Source: Halomonas sp. UBA3074 (GTDB lineage: Bacteria; Pseudomonadota; Gammaproteobacteria; Pseudomonadales; Halomonadaceae). Taken from it: DNA of 64,000 nucleotides. Where the stretch lies: positions 62,001 to 126,000 of the forward strand of contig NZ_DFBS01000033.1 of the NCBI RefSeq assembly GCF_002366715.1, in the 5' to 3' direction. The position numbers and the translations under genes were made by a program. Positions 7,573 to 15,683 of this stretch are shown piece after piece. Below the pieces are notes generated by a model. It did no database searches, had not been told where the DNA came from, and was given only the letters and a program-made list of their open reading frames with translations. Within the stretch, counting starts at the first letter, position 1. Each line of letters begins with the position of its first letter.

Positions 7573-8898
7573 TCAGTGGCTTCTACGACCTACGCCTATG
7601 TAACGCAGCCCGGCCTCTTCCGCCGCCGTTGGCGTATATAAATTCCGCCCATCGATGACGACTTTTTCAGCCAACTGTTCCGCTAGCCAAGCGAAATCGA
7701 CGCTGCGAAACTCTTTCCACTCGGTGCAAATCACCAGGGCATCGGCACCTTTCACGGCTTGAATTCGGTCACCTGCCAGCATTAGGTCATCCCGCTCGCC
7801 ATAAATGCGGCGGCATTCGGCCATGGCTTCGGGGTCAAACGCTTGCACCTTCGCGCCCGCGTGCCAGAGCGCTTCCATCAATGTGCGGCTTGGCGCTTCA
7901 CGCATATCGTCGGTGTTGGGTTTAAACGCCAAGCCCCACACCGCGATGGTCTTGCCACTTAGATTGCCTAAGCTGCCTTGCAGTTTCGTGAACAGGGTCT
8001 GCTTTTGGCGCAAATTAACCGCTTCGACGGCGCTAAGCAGTTCCGGCGTGTAGCCTAACTGGCGCGCGGCACGCTCTAACGCCTGCACATCTTTGGGGAA
8101 GCAGGAGCCGCCGTAGCCACAGCCTGGGTAAATAAAGTGGTAGCCAATACGTGGGTCGCTGCCTATGCCTCGGCGTACGTCTTCAACGTCCACTTCCAGC
8201 CGTTCGGCCAGGTTGGCGATCTCGTTCATAAAGCTGATTTTGGTGGCGAGCATGGCGTTGGCGGCGTATTTGGTCAGTTCGGCGGCCAGCACGCTCATAA
8301 ACATCAGTTTTTCGTGGTTACGGTTGTAGGGGGCATAGCACTCTTGCATCCGCGCTTTCACCCGCTCGCTTTCCGTACCAACAATAATGCGTGCGCCACG
8401 GGTAAAATCTTCAATCGCCGCCCCTTCCTTCATAAACTCCGGGTTGGAGCAAACGTCAAAGGCGAGTGATACGCCGCGCTGTTCAAGCACCTCTCTAATA
8501 GCGGCCTGGACTTTTTCGGCGGTTCCCACCGGTACGGTCGATTTATCGATCACCAGCTTGTAGCTATCCATATGCTGGCCAATAGTGCGCGCCACTTCCA
8601 GCACATAACGTAGGTCGGCACTGCCGTCTTCATCGGGCGGTGTGCCCACAGCGATAAATAACAATTCGCCCTCTGCTACGGCTTGAGCAGCGTCGGTGGT
8701 AAAGCGTAATCGCCCGGCGGCGACGTTGTGGGCAACGATAGTGCTTAACCCAGGCTCAAAAATCGGCACATCGCCCGCATTAAGCTGCGCGATCCGCTCG
8801 GCGTTAACATCCATACAGGTGACTTGATGACCCACATCGGCTAAACAAGCGCCCGCCACAAGGCCGACATAGCCGGTTCCGAATACACTGATATGCAT
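7573..8898 (-). CDS. ugd: UDP-glucose 6-dehydrogenase
   Basis: Oxidises UDP-glucose to UDP-glucuronate with two NAD+, feeding capsule, exopolysaccharide or lipid A modification. The N-terminal Rossmann domain has GTGYVG at residues 7-12. The catalytic cysteine is Cys266 in GSCFPKD (264-270), and the C-terminal domain follows with WGLAFKPNTDDMREAPS. Starting at 8898 gives 441 aa, the usual family size, and puts the Rossmann motif at the N-terminus. A longer start at 8940 would add 14 unlikely residues. The gene stands alone; the flanking genes are flagellar and hypothetical. Confidence 0.93.
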   Translation of the reverse strand: MHISVFGTGYVGLVAGACLADVGHQVTCMDVNAERIAQLNAGDVPIFEPGLSTIVAHNVAAGRLRFTTDAAQAVAEGELLFIAVGTPPDEDGSADLRYVLEVARTIGQHMDSYKLVIDKSTVPVGTAEKVQAAIREVLEQRGVSLAFDVCSNPEFMKEGAAIEDFTRGARIIVGTESERVKARMQECYAPYNRNHEKLMFMSVLAAELTKYAANAMLATKISFMNEIANLAERLEVDVEDVRRGIGSDPRIGYHFIYPGCGYGGSCFPKDVQALERAARQLGYTPELLSAVEAVNLRQKQTLFTKLQGSLGNLSGKTIAVWGLAFKPNTDDMREAPSRTLMEALWHAGAKVQAFDPEAMAECRRIYGERDDLMLAGDRIQAVKGADALVICTEWKEFRSVDFAWLAEQLAEKVVIDGRNLYTPTAAEEAGLRYIGVGRRSH

Positions 8899-8991
8899 GA
8901 CACATTGACTCACTAAGGTACGTGGCAGCGAGCGTAGCACATTGGCTTGAGATTGATGAGCACCACACCGCGCGTAGCGCTTTAAAATGTA

Positions 8992-9024
8992 GACCTTGGT
9001 CTAACACCGACCTTGGTCTATAAT
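8992..9024 (+). promoter_or_regulatory. Promoter with twin 12-bp operator-like repeats
   Basis: gaccttggtcta occurs at 8992-9003 and again at 9009-9020, a 17-bp period. Each copy contains the inverted arms agacc and ggtct, or near it. The second copy runs into a perfect -10 box TATAAT at 9019-9024, and TTGGTC at 8996-9001 is 17 bp upstream as a possible -35. The repeats therefore overlap the polymerase site of the gene at 9071. Regulator unknown. Confidence 0.6.
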
Positions 9025-9070
9025 GCGCTGCAACAAGCCCACTTTGGTGCTCATTGCAGGAGAACACTCG

Positions 9071-9427
9071 ATGCCTCCAGAACTCATGCCTTCCGAGCTG
9101 ACTAACGAACGCCCTGCCCAGCCGAATCGTGGGCTTACGACGGCGGCCAATGTTCAACGCAGCCTTCGCCAGTGCCTCTCGATTGCCGCTGAACTGCTTT
9201 ACGACCATGGCCATGTGCTGGAATCGATTACGTTACCTCAACGCGGCTTAGCCCGCCGTGAGCTTGTCGCACTTAGTGCCGCCGCGCCTGTCTGGGCAAC
9301 CTGCCAGCAAGTAATGGAAGCCAGCGACGCCGCCACCTTTAATGAATACGGTCGTTTCGTATTGACCGGCATGGGCCGTGAGATGATGTTCGATATGTTT
9401 GGTCAAGGTGCTGCTGATTGCGCTTGA
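9071..9427 (+). CDS. Hypothetical protein, 118 aa
   Basis: Not recognised. The start at 9071 is chosen because aggag lies 9 bases upstream; an in-frame ATG at 9023 sits inside the promoter. The protein has no signal peptide or membrane segment. It has an Ala-rich helical middle (NVQRSLRQCLSIAAELL) and a C-terminus with GRFVLTGMGREMMFDMFGQG. It is transcribed alone from a promoter with twin operator repeats and ended by a strong bidirectional terminator, so it looks like a regulated single-gene unit of this genus. Confidence 0.65.
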   Translation: MPPELMPSELTNERPAQPNRGLTTAANVQRSLRQCLSIAAELLYDHGHVLESITLPQRGLARRELVALSAAAPVWATCQQVMEASDAATFNEYGRFVLTGMGREMMFDMFGQGAADCA

Positions 9428-9460
9428 ACCTTAGGCATTGTACGAAAACTGCCCATAAAA

Positions 9461-9497
9461 AACCGCCTACAGCGTTATGCTTGTAGGCGGTTTTTTT
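9461..9497. terminator. Bidirectional rho-independent terminator
   Basis: Perfect 11-bp stem (aaccgcctaca and tgtaggcggtt) with a 10-base loop, flanked by A on the left and a T run on the right. It serves the hypothetical gene on the plus strand and the short membrane-peptide gene on the minus strand. Confidence 0.9.
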
Positions 9498-9528
9498 ATG
9501 ACTTATTGCTGGTATTGCTTCCCAGACG

Positions 9529-9603
9529 TTAGCGCAGGCCGAGCATCGAAAGAATGAACAGCACAACCACGATTAGGCCGATAATGTAGATGATATTACG
9601 CAT
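9529..9603 (-). CDS. 24-residue single-pass membrane peptide
   Basis: A 25-codon frame (24 residues plus TAA). It begins MRNIIY, continues as one hydrophobic helix rich in Ile, Val and Leu, and ends SMLGLR. The ribosome site aaggag lies 7 bases before the ATG and a strong terminator follows the stop codon. Very similar short peptides (Met-Arg, then a hydrophobic helix, then Gly-Leu-Arg) are annotated in other proteobacteria as small membrane proteins of unknown role; this is from memory. The charge pattern suggests a short helix lying across the inner membrane. Function unknown. Confidence 0.6.
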   Translation of the reverse strand: MRNIIYIIGLIVVVLFILSMLGLR

Positions 9604-9812
9604 AGGGCGCTCCTTGCTTATTGCGTTTCAGGGAAAATCAAAGAGTTGTTTAGCTTTGAAGTAACACCCCTAGAGTAGCAGCCCTGCCCATATTTTGCCT
9701 AATCACATCTAACCACGCTGGCGGAACCTTCCACGCTGGCTACTTTCGAACGTTGCCATCGCCCACGCTAAACCGCCAAGCGCGGTCATCATTCACGCAA
9801 GGAGGTACATCT

Positions 9813-10832
9813 ATGCGATCACTTCTACTGCTGGTATCCACCGCTTGCGCGATGTTAAGTGCAGCGTCGGCTTCTGCAGCAGCACCGAGTGCTACTTCGC
9901 TGGCGTCACTAGAGAGTGATACGGCTGAATTGAACCGCGTCCACAGCGTGGTCATCGCCTACGATGGTGAGATTATTCACGAGATTCATCAGGGTGGGCC
10001 GGGCGTTGCCTCACCGGCCAATATCAAATCGCTTTCTAAAACCGTGTTGGCGGCGATCACGGGCGCAGCGATTGAGGCAGATATTATCGAGTCTGTCGAT
10101 CAACCCATGGTGGCGCTGTTTGGCGAGCATCTTCCTAGCGGTACCGATCCAAAAGTCAACGAGATCACGATTGCCCACTTGCTTGCCCAGCAAGCAGGGC
10201 TTGAGCGTACCTCCGGCAGCAACTATGGCGCCTGGGTGGCCAGTGACAACTGGGTTAACGATGCGATAACGCGCCCGTTTGTGGATGAGCCGGGCGGGAA
10301 GATGCTCTACTCAACCGGTACTAGCCACCTGCTTTCTGCCGCGCTCACCCACGCCAGCGGCGAGACCACCCACACACTCGCTCAACTTTTGCTAGGCGAT
10401 CCACTCAATATCACTATCCGACCTTGGTTACGCGACCCGCAAGGTATCTATTTTGGCGGCAACGATATGCAGCTTTCGCCTCGTGCCCTGATCGAAGTGG
10501 GCGAGCTATACCGCAACGATGGGCTAGTCATTGACGACGCAGGGAATGAGCAGCGCGTTCTGCCTGAAGGCTGGGTAGAGGCGTCGTGGCAGCCACGCGG
10601 TACCTCTCGCTGGACCGGTGATGGTTATGGCTTTGGTTGGTTTATTACGCAGTTGGCAGGGGAAGATGTTTACTACGGACGCGGCTACGGTGGCCAAGCG
10701 TTGTTCGTCATCCCTGAGCGTGAGATGACGGTCGTGATCACCTCAGACCCTACCCCGCCCTCGCCGGGCGGGCAGTTCCAGCAGCGGTTGAATGGGCTGT
10801 TGGAGGGGTTACTGTCATCCAACGCACCCTAA
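9813..10832 (+). CDS. Secreted serine hydrolase, beta-lactamase/class C-like fold
   Basis: Beta-lactamase-family (PF00144 type) hydrolase. The start at 9813 is preceded by aaggagg and opens a clear signal peptide (MRSLLLLVSTACAMLSAASA), so the enzyme is exported. The nucleophile motif SxxK is SLSK at residues 73-76. A YSTGTS segment stands where class C enzymes have the YxN motif, and GRGYGGQ takes the place of the KTG box. The 339-residue length fits esterases and DD-peptidase-like members. The missing canonical KTG argues against true beta-lactamase activity; substrate unknown. It stands alone between a small membrane-peptide gene and a convergent UPF0114 gene. Confidence 0.8.
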   Translation: MRSLLLLVSTACAMLSAASASAAAPSATSLASLESDTAELNRVHSVVIAYDGEIIHEIHQGGPGVASPANIKSLSKTVLAAITGAAIEADIIESVDQPMVALFGEHLPSGTDPKVNEITIAHLLAQQAGLERTSGSNYGAWVASDNWVNDAITRPFVDEPGGKMLYSTGTSHLLSAALTHASGETTHTLAQLLLGDPLNITIRPWLRDPQGIYFGGNDMQLSPRALIEVGELYRNDGLVIDDAGNEQRVLPEGWVEASWQPRGTSRWTGDGYGFGWFITQLAGEDVYYGRGYGGQALFVIPEREMTVVITSDPTPPSPGGQFQQRLNGLLEGLLSSNAP

Positions 10833-10856
10833 TTTAGCCCATCAATGCAGCCCCGC

Positions 10857-11417
10857 TTACTCGTCTTTGTGGCCCAGGCTCATCAAATAGAGTGCGGCCG
10901 CCAGTGCCAGCACTGAAAGCGCGAGGTAGATCGCATCCAACGGGGTGGCGAAGCGGATATCCACCACGGCGCGAAAAAACTCAATAATCACCGCGAGAAT
11001 CACCACTCGGGCAATTTTGTCTTTCAATTGGTCCAGCGATGCCACGTTAAAGGGGTGGCGCGGATAACGCACCTCGGCTTGATCAATGCGGGAGACAAAC
11101 AGCCGGTAAACGCCCAAACCAAAAATCAGCAGCACGATGGCAATCAGATAAATATCCACCGCGATGATGATATCGGGCACTAAGCTATCGTGAATATTCT
11201 GCGCACTCCCCAGCAGGTAGTAGCTGATAACGTCGCCCACCACTTTTAAGATATCCATGGTGCCGACGATGAACAGCATTAACGACCCGAGCAGGCTAGG
11301 TATCACCGCCAGCATCACAAGAAAGCGTGAATTCCACAGCGCCGTTTCGATACGTCGCTCCCAGGTACCCTGTTTTTCTAGTGGTTTAGGGGGCGTGGGG
11401 GATGAATCCTCTGACAT
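10857..11417 (-). CDS. UPF0114 (YqhA-like) inner-membrane protein
   Basis: Integral membrane protein of 186 aa resembling E. coli YqhA. It has an N-terminal ERRIETALWNSRF segment, a first helix LVMLAVIPSLLGSLMLFIVG and further hydrophobic helices, with KIARVVILAVIIEFF before the last ones. The family has no settled function. It follows the ExoD-like gene by about 15 bp on the same strand, so the TerB-like, ExoD-like and UPF0114 genes probably form one operon. Confidence 0.85.
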   Translation of the reverse strand: MSEDSSPTPPKPLEKQGTWERRIETALWNSRFLVMLAVIPSLLGSLMLFIVGTMDILKVVGDVISYYLLGSAQNIHDSLVPDIIIAVDIYLIAIVLLIFGLGVYRLFVSRIDQAEVRYPRHPFNVASLDQLKDKIARVVILAVIIEFFRAVVDIRFATPLDAIYLALSVLALAAALYLMSLGHKDE

Positions 11418-11432
11418 GACGAAATACCCTTA

Positions 11433-12026
11433 TTAGAAAAAATTCATTGCGATCAAAGCGCAGGTGGCACCAAACAGGGCAAACCCTAGCAGCAGCGCTA
11501 CGCCATCACGAGCCACCAGGCCTAACCCCAGTAGCGTCAGCGCCAGCCCAGCCCCGTTGGCTGAAAAGGGAATAAACTCCATAGGGGGCATGGCCAGTGC
11601 GATAAGCAGACACACGAGCGCCGTCACCCGGATCCCGACATACCCCGTCAGCCATGGCAGGCGTACCCGCAATAGCCCGTCCACCCAGCGGGCGGGCTTC
11701 TTCATGTAGTGAATGCCTTTATCGAACTTTGGCCGCGAAATGGAGCGCTTGAGCAGCCATTTAGGTAGCCAAAATGCTTCACTACCCGCTAAAAGCTGCA
11801 CAGACACCAGCAGCACCAGGGCGGCCATCAGCGTGGGCATGCCGGGTATATCGCCAATAATCGGCGTAAGGGTTATCAAACCTGCTACTAACAAGAGCGG
11901 CCCAAACGAGCGCCGCCCCACCGCATGCACCACATCATCAACGCTGACTCGCGAAGCGTCCTGCTCCATGTTCTCAATTGAGTCAATTAAATCCATTAAA
12001 TTCGAGTCTTCGTTGCGGTTATGCAT
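11433..12026 (-). CDS. ExoD-family membrane protein
   Basis: Matches the exopolysaccharide synthesis ExoD family: a cytoplasmic N-terminus with DLIDSIENMEQD, then GRRSFGPLLLVAGLITLTP, followed by several membrane helices. ExoD of rhizobia affects exopolysaccharide and alkaline tolerance, but the biochemical role is not known. Its start overlaps the end of the TerB-like gene by 8 bp, which indicates translational coupling. Length (197 aa) is usual. Confidence 0.85.
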   Translation of the reverse strand: MHNRNEDSNLMDLIDSIENMEQDASRVSVDDVVHAVGRRSFGPLLLVAGLITLTPIIGDIPGMPTLMAALVLLVSVQLLAGSEAFWLPKWLLKRSISRPKFDKGIHYMKKPARWVDGLLRVRLPWLTGYVGIRVTALVCLLIALAMPPMEFIPFSANGAGLALTLLGLGLVARDGVALLLGFALFGATCALIAMNFF

Positions 12027-12483
12027 CGTGGTTATTGCGCTCCTCTACTTGCAGTTTGGTGCGGATAAAATCGCTGTGGCTCACATAAAGCAGATCCGCC
12101 AAGCGTCGAATGCGGTGCTCTTCTAATGGGTCAACGTTGCCGTCAGCCCAAGCTAGTTGCCACATTTGGGCCACCAATTCACGGCGCTGATCGTAGTTAT
12201 AGTGCTCTTTGATCAGGCTAACGAACTGGTAGTGGTCGACGGCGTCGTCCACTTCCGCCTGGGCAAGCGTCATGAGCTCTTCAACATCACCCTCACTTAG
12301 CCGGTAGCGCGCCGTTAGCATGGTGCGCAGCGCGGCCAGTTCTTCATCGGTGGTGTCGTAATCCGCGCGGACGATTTCGCACAGCAGTGCGGCAGTGGCG
12401 AGCTCCAGCGTCAGCGTTTGGTTCTCGCGCTGTTCGGGTTGCGCCAGCGTGCGCTGAAAGAAATCATTAATAGCGTTCAGCAT
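12019..12483 (-). CDS. TerB-like (tellurite resistance family) protein
   Basis: All-helical soluble protein of 154 aa with the TerB/DjlA-type metal-binding pattern: AALLCEIVRADYDTTDEELAAL early and VAQMWQLAWADGNVDPLEEH later, giving two acidic helical hairpins. TerB proteins are linked to membrane stress and tellurite tolerance, but many chromosomal copies have no such role. First gene of a tight cluster with the ExoD-like and UPF0114 genes, preceded by ggtctcc-type spacing after yejK. Confidence 0.8.
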   Translation of the reverse strand: MLNAINDFFQRTLAQPEQRENQTLTLELATAALLCEIVRADYDTTDEELAALRTMLTARYRLSEGDVEELMTLAQAEVDDAVDHYQFVSLIKEHYNYDQRRELVAQMWQLAWADGNVDPLEEHRIRRLADLLYVSHSDFIRTKLQVEERNNHDA

Positions 12484-12518
12484 TGGGGTCTCCTGAGTCG
12501 GTACCGCTTGCCCTCAGC

Positions 12519-13532
12519 TTAGTCCTGTTTGGTAAGCTGCTCTCTTAATTGCTTGGGCACTTGTTTGATAATCAAGCGATCCTGAGCGGCATCGTACTCA
12601 ATGCTCGAACCGAGCAGGTGGGAGTCAAAACTAATCGAGACGCCGCCTGCACGCCCGGTAAAGCGACGAAACTGGCTCAAGGTACGCTTATCCGGCGGAA
12701 TCTCCGGCGAGAGCCCGTAATCTGAGTTGCGAATATGCTCATAAAACGCTTTAGGCTGCTGTTCGTTCACTAGCCCGGAGAGTTCTTCCAGGGTCATCGG
12801 CTCGCCGCGGCGCAACTGCTCATTGGCGTAATCGACCAGCGTGTCGGTTTTTTCGCGACTCACTTTGTCATCAAAATCCTCTTTCTCGACGTAGTCGCTG
12901 AACGCTTTTAGCAGCGTGCGGGTTTCCGCCGGGGCATCGATGCCCTCTTCCATGCCCAATAAGGCCACCAAGCCTTCAGCGAGTTTTTTGCCGCCACGGT
13001 CTTTTAAAAACGAGACATACTGCGCACTCGGTGCATCGCTCTGCCACTGGGTAAGATTGATACGCGCCGCCAGGGTAAGCTGACTGGTGTTGAGCTGGGC
13101 CGCGGGCACCGCCTGGTGCGCCTGATCGATACCAACACCTTCACGCTGATGTACCAGGGCCATGAACAGGGTTTCCGTATCGCCCTGCCGCTGGTGGCTG
13201 AACACTAAGTAACCACTCACTGACAGCTGCTCTTGAAGCTGTTTAGCGAGCCGCTCGGCAAGCGCCACTGAAAGCTCGGCAAAGCTCTGTTCACCGGCAA
13301 GGTAATCGCGCAGCCACACCGCAAGCGGCCCGGCCTGATCGCCCTCTTCGGCAAAGCGCCCCCAGCCTTTGGGCTTGGTGTTGTAGGTGTCGTTCAGCGC
13401 ACCGACTAGGCCCGCCATCACCGGGTCGTCGTTGGGCGCCGCCTGTTCTGTTTGGGGCGCGGCGGTTAGGGTTAGGCGCTCACCGTCAAGCGTGGGATCA
13501 AGACGGTGCACAATACTTTGCAGTAGCGGCAT
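12519..13532 (-). CDS. yejK: Nucleoid-associated protein YejK (NdpA)
   Basis: 337-residue member of the NdpA/YejK family, abundant nucleoid proteins of gammaproteobacteria that bind DNA and have been reported to interact with topoisomerase IV. The conserved N-terminus LQSIVHRLD, the central SYVSFLKDRGG-like segment and the C-terminal SFDSHLLGSSIEYD with an Ile-Lys-rich ending are present. Length is standard. It stands alone, close to the exporter operon upstream. Confidence 0.9.
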   Translation of the reverse strand: MPLLQSIVHRLDPTLDGERLTLTAAPQTEQAAPNDDPVMAGLVGALNDTYNTKPKGWGRFAEEGDQAGPLAVWLRDYLAGEQSFAELSVALAERLAKQLQEQLSVSGYLVFSHQRQGDTETLFMALVHQREGVGIDQAHQAVPAAQLNTSQLTLAARINLTQWQSDAPSAQYVSFLKDRGGKKLAEGLVALLGMEEGIDAPAETRTLLKAFSDYVEKEDFDDKVSREKTDTLVDYANEQLRRGEPMTLEELSGLVNEQQPKAFYEHIRNSDYGLSPEIPPDKRTLSQFRRFTGRAGGVSISFDSHLLGSSIEYDAAQDRLIIKQVPKQLREQLTKQD

Positions 13533-13579
13533 AAGAGTTGACTAACATCCTGGTTTAAAAAGAGAAGTAACGAACGAGC

Positions 13580-14341
13580 TTACGGTTTAAGGCGGTAACC
13601 GGTGCGAAAAATCCAGCCTATCGTGGCAAGGCAGGCGACCAAAAACAGCGTAATCATGCCCACGCTTGCCGCGAGGCTCACATCGCTAATGCCATAAAAA
13701 CTCCAGCGAAAACCACTCACCAGGTAAACCACCGGGTTGGCCAGGGTCACGGTTTGCCAGAACGGCGGCAGCATATCGATGGAGTAGAAGCTGCCGCCTA
13801 AAAAGGTCAGCGGCGTAATCACCAGTAACGGCACCAGCTGCAGCCGATCAAAGCCATCCGCCCATATGCCGATGATAAAACCGAGCAGGCTGAAGGTGAT
13901 GGCCGTCAGTACCAGAAAGAACAACATCCAAAACGGGTGAGCGATTTCCAGCGGCACAAAGAAATTTGAGGTCGCTAAAATAATCAGCCCCAGCAGGATC
14001 GATTTCGAGGCCGCCGCGCCCACGTAACCAATGACGATCTCTAAATGCGAAATAGGCGCTGACAGCAGCTCATAAATGCTGCCGGAAAACTTCGGGAAAA
14101 AGATGCCGAAGGAGGCGTTTGAGACACTTTGCGTTAGCAGCATCAACATAATCAGCCCCGGCACGATAAAGGCGCCGTAACTCACACCATTCACTTCGCT
14201 GATGCGCGAGCCGATCGCGGCACCGAACACCACAAAATAAAGCGATGTGGAGATCACCGGCGAGACAATGCTTTGCAGCAGTGTGCGGCGCGTGCGGGCC
14301 ATTTCCGCCATATAGATGGCGCGAACGGGATGAAGATTCAT
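13580..14341 (-). CDS. yadH: ABC-2 type exporter permease (YadH-like)
   Basis: Six-helix ABC-2 family permease of 253 aa, similar in size and sequence pattern to E. coli YadH (256 aa), including VPGLIMLMLLTQSVSNASFG and the late PLTFLGGSFYSIDMLPPFW segment. It overlaps the ATPase gene by 4 bp (ATGA), so both subunits are coupled. Together they form an exporter whose substrate is not known. E. coli YadGH is likewise uncharacterised. Confidence 0.88.
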   Translation of the reverse strand: MNLHPVRAIYMAEMARTRRTLLQSIVSPVISTSLYFVVFGAAIGSRISEVNGVSYGAFIVPGLIMLMLLTQSVSNASFGIFFPKFSGSIYELLSAPISHLEIVIGYVGAAASKSILLGLIILATSNFFVPLEIAHPFWMLFFLVLTAITFSLLGFIIGIWADGFDRLQLVPLLVITPLTFLGGSFYSIDMLPPFWQTVTLANPVVYLVSGFRWSFYGISDVSLAASVGMITLFLVACLATIGWIFRTGYRLKP

Positions 14342-15273
14342 GCACGCTCCTTCACTAGGTCGACAAAAATATCTTCAAGCGAGCTTTGGCGGGTATTCAA
14401 ATCCTTGAAGGTAATCCCTTCCCGCTCCAGCGCGGTTAAAAATGCGGAAATAGCGTGGCCGTCCTCTTCCTGGCTGCCATCGTAGGTATAAATTAATTCA
14501 TACCCTTCTGCCGCCAAGCTAAGCTCGAAGTGGCTAAGCTGAGCAGGGATATCGGTGAGCGGGGTGTGCAGGTTCAGGATGAGCTGCTTGCTACCCAGCT
14601 TACTCATCAAAGCGGCTTTCTCCTCGACCAACACCAGCTCACCGCGATTGATGACGCCAATACGGTCAGCCATCTCCTCGGCTTCTTCAATGTAATGGGT
14701 GGTCAAGATGATCGTCACCCCGTTGTCACGCAGTTGGCGCACCACCTCCCACATCTCGCGGCGCAGCTCAACGTCGACCCCGGCGGTGGGCTCATCCAGA
14801 AACAGAATGCGCGGCTCATGGGAGAGCGCTTTGGCGATCAGCACGCGGCGCTTCATGCCGCCCGAAAGCGTCATTAGCCGGTTGTTGCGCTTATCCCAAA
14901 GCGCCAGCGATTTAAGCACTTTCTCGATATGGGCCGGATTAGGCGCTTTGCCAAACAGGCCGCGGCTGAAACTAACGGTGTTCCAGACGGTTTCGAACGC
15001 TTCGTTGGTGAGCTCTTGCGGTACTAACCCAATGCGTTCGCGGGCCTGGCGGTAGTGGGTGATATTATCGAACCCATCGACCAGCACATGGCCAGCGGTT
15101 GGATTGACCAAGCCGCATACCACGCTAATCAGCGTCGTTTTGCCTGCCCCGTTGGGGCCTAGCAGCGCAAAGATTTCACCACGCTGAATCGTTAAATCAA
15201 TGTGGGTTAACGCCTGAAAGCCACCTTCGTAGGTTTTGTTCAGGGCGTTAATGGAAATAATCGGGTCGTTCAA
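14338..15273 (-). CDS. yadG: ABC exporter ATP-binding protein (YadG-like)
   Basis: ATPase of 311 aa with Walker A GPNGAGKT at residues 39-46, signature LSGGMKRR, Walker B ILFLDEP and the TTHYIEEAE switch region. It powers the YadH-like permease encoded by the overlapping downstream gene. The C-terminal extension after about residue 220 is typical of ABC-2 exporter ATPases. A 10-bp perfect hairpin lies just upstream of its start. Confidence 0.9.
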   Translation of the reverse strand: MNDPIISINALNKTYEGGFQALTHIDLTIQRGEIFALLGPNGAGKTTLISVVCGLVNPTAGHVLVDGFDNITHYRQARERIGLVPQELTNEAFETVWNTVSFSRGLFGKAPNPAHIEKVLKSLALWDKRNNRLMTLSGGMKRRVLIAKALSHEPRILFLDEPTAGVDVELRREMWEVVRQLRDNGVTIILTTHYIEEAEEMADRIGVINRGELVLVEEKAALMSKLGSKQLILNLHTPLTDIPAQLSHFELSLAAEGYELIYTYDGSQEEDGHAISAFLTALEREGITFKDLNTRQSSLEDIFVDLVKERA

Positions 15274-15286
15274 GGCGTACTCCTCA

Positions 15287-15310
15287 CGCCGCGGTCGAGT
15301 GACCGCGGCG
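15287..15310. terminator. GC-rich stem-loop between ppiC and the exporter operon
   Basis: Perfect 10-bp stem (cgccgcggtc and gaccgcggcg) with loop gagt. No T run follows on either strand, so it may be a weak terminator of the parvulin gene or an RNA-stabilising structure. Confidence 0.4.
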
Positions 15311-15356
15311 CTTGACGGCCTTTTAGGCGAAATTAAGAGCGTTTGGTTAGGAAAAG

Positions 15357-15635
15357 TTAAGTGCGGCTGGTGACTTCGAGCAGGTGATAACCAAACTGGG
15401 TTTTCACCGGGCCGTGCACTTGGCCGACTTCGTCATTGAAGACGACTTTATCGAACTCAGGCACCATTTGGCCGGGGCCAAAGGTACCGAGGTCGCCGCC
15501 TTGGCGGCTGGAGGGGCAGCTGGAGTGCTCTTTGGCGACGTCACCAAAGTCGCGGCCGTTTTCGATCTCTTTCTTGAGTGCGAGGCACTGCTCTTCGCTG
15601 CTGACTAGAATGTGGCGGGCGCTGGCTTGTGTCAT
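15357..15635 (-). CDS. ppiC: Parvulin-type peptidyl-prolyl isomerase
   Basis: Single-domain cytoplasmic parvulin of 92 aa that catalyses cis-trans isomerisation of prolyl bonds. The whole protein is one rotamase domain: ASARHILV at the start, FGDVAKEHSSCPSS, then GGDLGTFGPGQMVPEFD and FGYHLLEV at the end. The ATG at 15635 is preferred over a TTG one codon earlier because aggag lies 6 bases before it. Length matches E. coli PpiC. Confidence 0.92.
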   Translation of the reverse strand: MTQASARHILVSSEEQCLALKKEIENGRDFGDVAKEHSSCPSSRQGGDLGTFGPGQMVPEFDKVVFNDEVGQVHGPVKTQFGYHLLEVTSRT

Positions 15636-15683
15636 CAATTGCTCCTGACTAAGTAGGTTCTGAGAATCATTCGGGGCCGTAGT

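Noticed and set aside
8804..9214. 136-aa minus-strand frame overlapping ugd
   Set aside because: It overlaps the start of ugd and the promoter and N-terminus of the plus-strand gene at 9071, and has no recognisable protein features.
9339..9566. 75-aa minus-strand frame
   Set aside because: It runs across the strong terminator and is in a different frame from the 24-residue membrane peptide, which has the ribosome site.
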